The notes beneath the pieces are model-generated. The model had not been told where the DNA came from. It did not search any database and saw nothing but the letters and a program-made list of their open reading frames with translations. Shown piece after piece: positions 59,398 through 64,000 of a stretch of 64,000 bases of DNA (position 1 is the first letter of the stretch; each line of letters begins with the position of its first letter). This DNA is from Microbispora hainanensis. GTDB taxonomy: Bacteria; Actinomycetota; Actinomycetes; Streptosporangiales; Streptosporangiaceae. The position numbers were made by a program, and so were the translations under genes. The DNA is taken from NCBI RefSeq assembly GCF_036186745.1, contig NZ_CP108086.1:3162001-3226000 (forward strand), given 5' to 3'.

Positions 59398-59454
59398 GGG
59401 TGATTCCTGCGGCTTCGTGCCGCGTTCCAAGAATCCTTCAGGAGCATCCCCACG

Positions 59455-59865
59455 ATGCAGATCGACCCTCGTGGCCCGCGTTTCGGCGCGGCCGTGACCA
59501 GTGTGGTCCTCGCGGTCGTACTGGTCACTCAGAATCCCTGGCTGCTCGCCGCGCAGGCGATCGTCTTCGCGCTCGGCGCCGCTGACGCGTCGCCGTACGG
59601 GCTGGTCTTCCGCCGGTTCGTACGGCCGAGGTTGAGGCCGCCGGCCGAGATGGAGGACGCGGCGCCACCGCGGTTCGCGCAGGCCGTCGGGCTGGGGTTC
59701 GCGGTCGTGGGACTGATCGGATTCGCGGCGGGGATCACCGCCCTGGCCTTGGGTGCGACAGCAGCGGCACTGCTGGCCGCCTTCCTCAACGCAGCGTTCG
59801 GCTTCTGCCTGGGCTGCGAAATGTACCTGCTCATTCGCCGTCTACAACCTGGGAGAATCCAATGA
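59455..59865 (+). CDS. DUF4395 membrane protein
   Basis: Protein of 136 aa with four membrane segments in two pairs (AAVTSVVLAVVLVTQ, LLAAQAIVFALGAA, LGFAVVGLIGFAAGITALAL, ALLAAFLNAAFGFCLGCEMY). The FGFCLGCEMY motif with two cysteines near the end is a DUF4395 hallmark and may carry sulfur. Overlaps the sulfurtransferase gene by 4 nt; the trio DUF4395, rhodanese, DUF1416 is a common actinobacterial operon. Confidence 0.88.
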   Translation: MQIDPRGPRFGAAVTSVVLAVVLVTQNPWLLAAQAIVFALGAADASPYGLVFRRFVRPRLRPPAEMEDAAPPRFAQAVGLGFAVVGLIGFAAGITALALGATAAALLAAFLNAAFGFCLGCEMYLLIRRLQPGRIQ

Positions 59866-60701
59866 GCCGCTCCGCCGTTCTGGTGGACGCCGACTGGGTC
59901 GAGGCCAACCTCGACACGCCGGGTGTCGTGCTCGTCGAGGTCGACGAAGACACCAGCGCCTACGACAAGGGTCACATCCGCGGTGCCGTGAAGATCGACT
60001 GGCGGGCCGACCTGCAGGACCCGGTCCGCCGCGACTTCGTCGACAAGGCCGGTTTCGAGGCGCTGCTGTCGTCGCGCGGCATCGCCAACGACGACACCGT
60101 GATCCTCTACGGCGGCAACAACAACTGGTTCGCCGCCTACGCCTACTGGTACTTCAAGGTCTACGGCCACGAGAACGTCAAGCTGCTCGACGGCGGGCGC
60201 AAGAAGTGGGAGCTGGAGTCCCGCGAGCTGGTGACGGACGTCGTCGAGCGCCCGGCCACGCAGTACGTCGCCAAGGAGCCCAACAACGACATCCGCGCCT
60301 TCCGCGACGACGTCGTGGCGGCGATCGGCAAGCAGAACCTGGTCGACGTCCGCTCGCCCGACGAGTTCACCGGCAAGCTGCTCGCCCCGGCCCACCTGCC
60401 GCAGGAGCAGGCGCAGCGCGGCGGCCACGTGCCCACCGCCCGCAACATCCCGTGGTCGAAGGCGGCCAACGACGACGGCACCTTCCGCTCCGACGACGAA
60501 CTCCGCGAGCTCTACTCCGGCGCCGGCGTGGACCTCTCCAAGGACACCATCGCCTACTGCCGCATCGGCGAGCGCTCCGCGCACACCTGGTTCGTGCTGC
60601 ACGAGCTGCTCGACCAGCCCAACGTCAAGAACTACGACGGTTCGTGGACCGAGTACGGCTCGCTCGTGGGCGTGCCGATCGAGCTAGGGGAGGCCCGCTG
60701 A
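59862..60701 (+). CDS. Thiosulfate sulfurtransferase (two-domain rhodanese, SseA-like)
   Basis: Protein of 279 aa. Two rhodanese domains: the first non-catalytic (DTPGVVLVEVDEDTSAYDKG, HIRGAVKIDWRADL), the second with the active-site loop CRIGERSAHTWF, where the Cys carries the persulfide. Length and motifs fit actinobacterial SseA/CysA2 enzymes. It moves sulfane sulfur from thiosulfate to acceptors in the cytoplasm. It is coupled to both neighbours by short overlaps. Confidence 0.94.
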   Translation: MSRSAVLVDADWVEANLDTPGVVLVEVDEDTSAYDKGHIRGAVKIDWRADLQDPVRRDFVDKAGFEALLSSRGIANDDTVILYGGNNNWFAAYAYWYFKVYGHENVKLLDGGRKKWELESRELVTDVVERPATQYVAKEPNNDIRAFRDDVVAAIGKQNLVDVRSPDEFTGKLLAPAHLPQEQAQRGGHVPTARNIPWSKAANDDGTFRSDDELRELYSGAGVDLSKDTIAYCRIGERSAHTWFVLHELLDQPNVKNYDGSWTEYGSLVGVPIELGEAR

Positions 60702-61003
60702 TGACCACCATCCAGGGTTGCGCTGCTCCTGAGCAGACCGTCGCGCTGCCGGCCGGCATCGACCTGTCCAACCAGGCCGTGATCCAGGGCGTCGTCTCCG
60801 GCGCCGGCACGGCGTACGCCCGCCTGCTGGACCACAGCGGCGAGTTCACCGGCGAGGTCGTCGTCTCCGACGAGGGCATCTTCCGCTTCTTCGCCGCGCC
60901 CGGCCAGTGGACCGTCCGCATCATCGCCGGCGGTGGCGTCACCAAGGACGTCCCCGTCGAGGCCAAGCTCGGCGAGGTCGCCCAGCTCTCGGTCACCGTC
61001 TGA
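60701..61003 (+). CDS. DUF1416 protein of the sulfurtransferase operon
   Basis: Protein of 100 aa whose ATG shares a base with the preceding stop. Beta-sandwich, transthyretin-like pattern (VIQGVVSGAGTAYARLLDHS, FAAPGQWTVRIIAGGG) with an early Cys (TIQGCAAPE). Always found behind the rhodanese in this operon; function not known, possibly a carrier or scaffold. Last gene before a strong terminator. Confidence 0.9.
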   Translation: MTTIQGCAAPEQTVALPAGIDLSNQAVIQGVVSGAGTAYARLLDHSGEFTGEVVVSDEGIFRFFAAPGQWTVRIIAGGGVTKDVPVEAKLGEVAQLSVTV

Positions 61004-61016
61004 TCCACCGCTTCAC

Positions 61017-61062
61017 CAGAAGGCCGGTGCGTTCCCACGAACGCACCGGCCTTCTGCGTTTT
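61017..61062 (+). terminator. Intrinsic terminator of the sulfur operon
   Basis: Perfect 17-bp stem (61017-61033 with 61040-61056), 6-nt loop, followed by CGTTTTCC with a short T-run. Confidence 0.9.
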
Positions 61063-61076
61063 CCTGCCGGCGACTA

Positions 61077-61099
61077 GTATTACGTGCTACGTGTAATAC
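61077..61099. promoter_or_regulatory. Operator of the AbrB/PIN toxin-antitoxin pair
   Basis: GTATTAC, 9 nt, GTAATAC: perfect 7-bp arms just before the antitoxin gene, fitting autorepression by the AbrB-type antitoxin or the complex. Confidence 0.6.
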
Positions 61100-61117
61100 G
61101 TGATGGGGACGAGCGCG

Positions 61118-61345
61118 ATGCGACTGAACAGCAAGGGACAGGTGACCATTCCCGCCGAGATCCGGGAGAAGTACGGCCTGCACCCCGGCGACGAGGTCGA
61201 CGTGATCGAAGTGGGGAACACCCTGCAGATCGTGCGCCGGGAGAGCAGCAGCACGCGGGGCAGCCGGGCCGCGCAGCGACTTCGGGGCAGTGCGACGACG
61301 TCCATGACCACGGACGAGATCATGGGGCTGCTGCGTGACGAGTAG
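61118..61345 (+). CDS. AbrB/SpoVT-type antitoxin (VapB-like)
   Basis: The ATG at 61118, preceded by GGGGACG, gives the typical start MRLNSKGQVTIPAEIREKYG (75 aa); GTG 61100 and ATG 61103 are in-frame alternatives. Swapped-hairpin AbrB fold with LHPGDEVDVIEVGNTLQIV, then a flexible C-terminus ending EIMGLLRDE that should wrap the toxin. It overlaps the toxin gene by 11 nt. Expected to bind the palindrome just upstream. Confidence 0.88.
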   Translation: MRLNSKGQVTIPAEIREKYGLHPGDEVDVIEVGNTLQIVRRESSSTRGSRAAQRLRGSATTSMTTDEIMGLLRDE

Positions 61346-61769
61346 CCCCCTGCGCGTCGTCCGCGAGCAGGTCACCCTCGTGGATTCCTGCGTCCTGCTC
61401 GACGTCGCCACCGATGACCCCAAGTGGGGGGCCTGGTCTGCCGATGCCCTGGCCCGGACGCTGGACGAGGGACGTCTGGTTCTCAATCCGGTCGTCTACT
61501 CCGAGGTGTCGGTCGGCTTCTCGAGCATCGAGCGCCTTGACGAGGCGTTGCCGCCCGAGGACTACGAGCGTGAGGACGTGCCCTTCGAGGCGGCCTTCCT
61601 CGCGGGCAAGGCGTTTCTCGCCTATCGCAGACGCGGGGGCGAGAAGAGGTCGCCGCTGCCCGACTTCTTCATCGGCGCGCACGCCGCGGTGCGGAAATAC
61701 CGGCTACTCACCCGTGACACCACCCGATATCGGACCTACTTCCCCACAGTCGAGCTCATCGCTCCGTAG
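61335..61769 (+). CDS. PIN-domain toxin (VapC-like ribonuclease)
   Basis: Protein of 144 aa from a GTG inside the antitoxin gene. PIN-domain acidic residues: TLVDSCVLLDVATDD (first Asp), VVYSEVSVGF (Glu), SPLPDFFIGAHAAV (Asp) and LLTRDTTRYRTYFPTVELI (Asp). Magnesium-dependent endoribonuclease, held in check by the upstream antitoxin. Confidence 0.9.
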   Translation: MTSSPLRVVREQVTLVDSCVLLDVATDDPKWGAWSADALARTLDEGRLVLNPVVYSEVSVGFSSIERLDEALPPEDYEREDVPFEAAFLAGKAFLAYRRRGGEKRSPLPDFFIGAHAAVRKYRLLTRDTTRYRTYFPTVELIAP

Positions 61770-61790
61770 GGGGGACCGAGAGCCGATAGC

Positions 61791-63122
61791 ATGCGGCAGG
61801 TGTCCGGAACGTCCGCACTTGCCGCCCCTCGCCAGGATGCCGCGCCGCGCCGGGCCTCCTGGACGATTTCGCCGTACGCGTTGCCGCTGAACGCCCTGCG
61901 GATCCTCGCCAGATGCGCCCTGCCGCTGATCCTCTGGTTCTCGGCCGGACGGCTGGTGCGGTGGGCGCTGCTCCTGCTGGCCGCCACCATCTCGCACGGC
62001 TCGTGGTATCAGGCCCGGCTGGTCCTGACGATGTTCCTGTTCACGCTCGTCGTGATGACGTCGCTCGCCACGACCGTCGGCATGCTGTACGTCGTCCGCG
62101 AGGCGCTGATGGAGACCCAGGCCCGGCGCGCGGGTGGCGAGGCCAAGGAGAGCCTGCTCAACGCGCTGAACCGGACCGCGCTCGTCTTCGCCGGCATCTA
62201 CACGACCTGGGGGTTCGTCGCCGACGACGCCCGGGAGTTCGCCGACATCGACATGATGCGGCAGCCGGACCGCTACGTGCTCGACGCGGGAAGCGGCAAC
62301 GACAGCGGGGTGGCGGCCGGGCTGCTCAACCTCGATCCGAAGGTCTCCCTGGCGACGATGATCGTCGCGTACGTGGTCAAGTGGTACTTCGGCCGTCGCC
62401 ACGAGGCGGGGGAGGGCCGTTTCTCCGGCATCCTCGCCACGTTCGGGGAGCTCGCGTTCGCGTTCTACGGGCTCAACGCGATCGCCGCCGCCGTCGGGGC
62501 GCGCTCCGACTGGATCGGTCAGCGGTCCGCCGTCGCCGCCTGGCACGACTTCGCGGCCAACGCCGAGGAGAGCGTCCCGGGATGGAAGCCGGCCGCGGAG
62601 TGGCTGGGCGGCGTGTGGCCGCACGTCGTCGACGCCCTCGCCATCCCGCTCACATGGCTGACGATCGGCATCCTGGTCTACGGCGCGTACGCGGAGGACA
62701 CCCGCACCACGATCAGGGGGACGCGCCTGGAGCAGGCGGCGGTCCACCTGGAGCGCACCCACAACTGGACGCGTCTCGCCCTCGCGAAGCTGAGCGCCGG
62801 CTGGACCGCGCGATGGATCCCGCTGCTCAACTCACTGCGCCTGACGGTGAGCGGGGGCGCCCCGCTGTTCGGGCTGTTCGCCCTCTGCTACGTCGGCCTG
62901 GACATCGGCGGCGACTATCTCCTCAGGGCCGGCCGCTATCTCACCGCAAGCGAGCAGCCGTACCTGTGGTTCGCGACCGGTGAGCCGGTCGTCTACGTCG
63001 TGGACCTGATCGTGACCCTGACGACGATGTGCCTGATCGCCGCCACGTTCGACCTCGCCGCGACCCGCCGCAGGCTCATCGCCGGAACCGGAGAACGTGA
63101 TCGTCCCGCTCCGTCGAGCTGA
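61791..63122 (+). CDS. Multi-pass membrane protein of unknown function
   Basis: Protein of 443 aa with about seven membrane segments (LRILARCALPLILWF, LVLTMFLFTLVVMTSLATTV, YGLNAIAAAVGA, VVDALAIPLTWLTIGILVYG, APLFGLFALCYVGLDIGG, VYVVDLIVTLTTMCLIAATF) and large soluble loops. I do not recognise a family. Its 3' end overlaps by 47 nt the 3' end of the convergent gene that follows. Confidence 0.75.
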   Translation: MRQVSGTSALAAPRQDAAPRRASWTISPYALPLNALRILARCALPLILWFSAGRLVRWALLLLAATISHGSWYQARLVLTMFLFTLVVMTSLATTVGMLYVVREALMETQARRAGGEAKESLLNALNRTALVFAGIYTTWGFVADDAREFADIDMMRQPDRYVLDAGSGNDSGVAAGLLNLDPKVSLATMIVAYVVKWYFGRRHEAGEGRFSGILATFGELAFAFYGLNAIAAAVGARSDWIGQRSAVAAWHDFAANAEESVPGWKPAAEWLGGVWPHVVDALAIPLTWLTIGILVYGAYAEDTRTTIRGTRLEQAAVHLERTHNWTRLALAKLSAGWTARWIPLLNSLRLTVSGGAPLFGLFALCYVGLDIGGDYLLRAGRYLTASEQPYLWFATGEPVVYVVDLIVTLTTMCLIAATFDLAATRRRLIAGTGERDRPAPSS

Positions 63123-64000
63123 AGGCGGCCTTCACGAAGTCTTCGGCGGACTGATCGGGCACGTCGCGGTAACTGCTCGGCCGTAGGACGACCTCGACCT
63201 CGTCGGCCACGGGCGGCGGCACCACGCCCATCATCTCCAGCCGATAGGGCGTGCCGATCTTGTTGTCCTTGACGTCGGGCGGCGTCTCGTCGTTCACCTT
63301 CTCCACCTGCCACGTGCGCCCGGCCCGGTCGGTGAACTTGACCTCCGCCGGTGCTCCGTGGCGAATGGCGCCCTCGGCGTCGAGCGCGGTCCTGGTGATC
63401 AGGATCTTCAGCCACTGGCGATCGGACCGCTCCGGCTTGCCGGTGGGATCCTTGATCTTCTCCACGGTGGCCCGCCATGACACGTGCTGCCAGACTCCCG
63501 CCTGGCCGGGCTGCACGGTTTGGACGATGTCGGCGGGCCGGCCGTACCTGTACGCCTGGTAGCCGAACACCGTGGGGGCGCCGACGGCGAGCACGACGGA
63601 CAGCACGGTTCCCCCCACGAGCAGGCTCGTACGCCGCTTGGGCGCGGCCGGCTCCTCCGGGGAAACCTCCACGGGCACTGCCGCGGGCGCTGCCGCGGGC
63701 GGCACCCTGGGCGGCATCCTGGGCGGCATCCTGGGCGGCTCCGCGGGAGGCTCAGCGGACGACGGAGCGGGCGCGAGCGCCCCGGGCGGCGGCTGCCGGT
63801 TCGTCCGCAGCGCGGGGAAGGGCTGGGTGGACCTGTCCTCCCCCTCGGGCTCCTCGGGTTCAAGGGGCGGCCACACCCGCAGGTCGGTCGGCGGCTTCAG
63901 TGTGCCGGGGATGGGTATGGAGGGCGGCGCCGTCGGTACGGGCGGGGGAAGTGCCCCGCTGTAGGTGATGTCGGAGGGCTGCTCGGCCGGGGGCGCGAAC
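63076..64000 (-). CDS. Proline-rich membrane-anchored protein (5' end outside window)
   Basis: The frame is open to the window edge, so the true start lies beyond it. The N-terminal part is cytoplasmic and very rich in Pro, Glu and Arg, with repeated RMPPRMPPRVPP-like units. One membrane segment follows (LLVGGTVLSVVLAVGAPTVF), then an outside domain of about 160 aa with VWQHVSWRATVEKIKDP and EVKFTDRAGRTWQVEKVND, a beta-rich fold not recognised. Probably made together with a gene outside the window; function unknown. Confidence 0.72.
   Translation of the reverse strand, partial: FAPPAEQPSDITYSGALPPPVPTAPPSIPIPGTLKPPTDLRVWPPLEPEEPEGEDRSTQPFPALRTNRQPPPGALAPAPSSAEPPAEPPRMPPRMPPRVPPAAAPAAVPVEVSPEEPAAPKRRTSLLVGGTVLSVVLAVGAPTVFGYQAYRYGRPADIVQTVQPGQAGVWQHVSWRATVEKIKDPTGKPERSDRQWLKILITRTALDAEGAIRHGAPAEVKFTDRAGRTWQVEKVNDETPPDVKDNKIGTPYRLEMMGVVPPPVADEVEVVLRPSSYRDVPDQSAEDFVKAAFSSTERDDHVLRFRR

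Overview
The window is high-GC, densely coded DNA from an actinomycete. Markers are a mycothiol synthase (MshD), the orphan regulator GlnR, a SARP/AfsR regulator, an actinobacterial sulfurtransferase operon with its Cys-containing leader peptide, and many GTG starts. Overall content fits the Streptosporangiales or a close relative; that placement is inference.

Layout. 1-4.3 kb: the end of a DrrAB-type ABC exporter and a large AfsR-like regulator. 4.3-16.5 kb: a sugar and sugar-acid catabolic locus. It holds a FAH-family enzyme, a GH3 glycosidase, a LacI regulator, a secreted two-module esterase, a sugar ABC importer (binding lipoprotein plus two permeases) and an IlvD/Edd dehydratase. Matching LacI-type palindromes lie in front of the divergent FAH/GH3 pair and of lacI, and a different one lies in front of the ABC operon. 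16.5-47.1 kb: an unusual island of NTPases, described below. 47.1-49.6 kb: an IS3-family element, remnants of a truncated gene and an integrase, and tRNA-Gly(CCC). 49.7-64 kb: chromosomal housekeeping genes (dcd, a PhoU-like protein with a PiT phosphate transporter, mshD, a 5'-nucleotidase with a frameshift, glnR, a MoaD-like protein, an LmeA-like protein, an ECF sigma/anti-sigma pair, thioredoxin, the DUF4395-rhodanese-DUF1416 sulfur operon, a VapBC-type pair and membrane proteins).

The island is the main interest. It carries six dynamin-like GTPases in three repeated pairs (a ~480-500 aa form followed by a ~600-640 aa form with a membrane segment, like mycobacterial IniC/IniA). It also carries six Hsp70/actin-fold ATPases: one has only a short proline-rich tail, three carry WD40 propellers, one a PQQ-type propeller and one an unrecognised helical tail. 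Other members are a membrane-anchored GrpE-like protein, two TRAFAC-type small GTPases with an unknown partner, and small membrane or acidic proteins. A Crp/Fnr regulator, a nucleotidyl-cyclase-like protein and an ECF sigma factor close the cluster.

Ten promoter-like sites with one shared form (GRAACA, 13-14 nt, then CGTCCAA or a close variant) sit in front of these genes on both strands. This indicates a single ECF-sigma regulon. I read the island as a chaperone-like and membrane-remodelling NTPase system, possibly for envelope stress or defence. That function is inferred; what the sequence shows is the parts list, the repeated gene order and the shared promoter.
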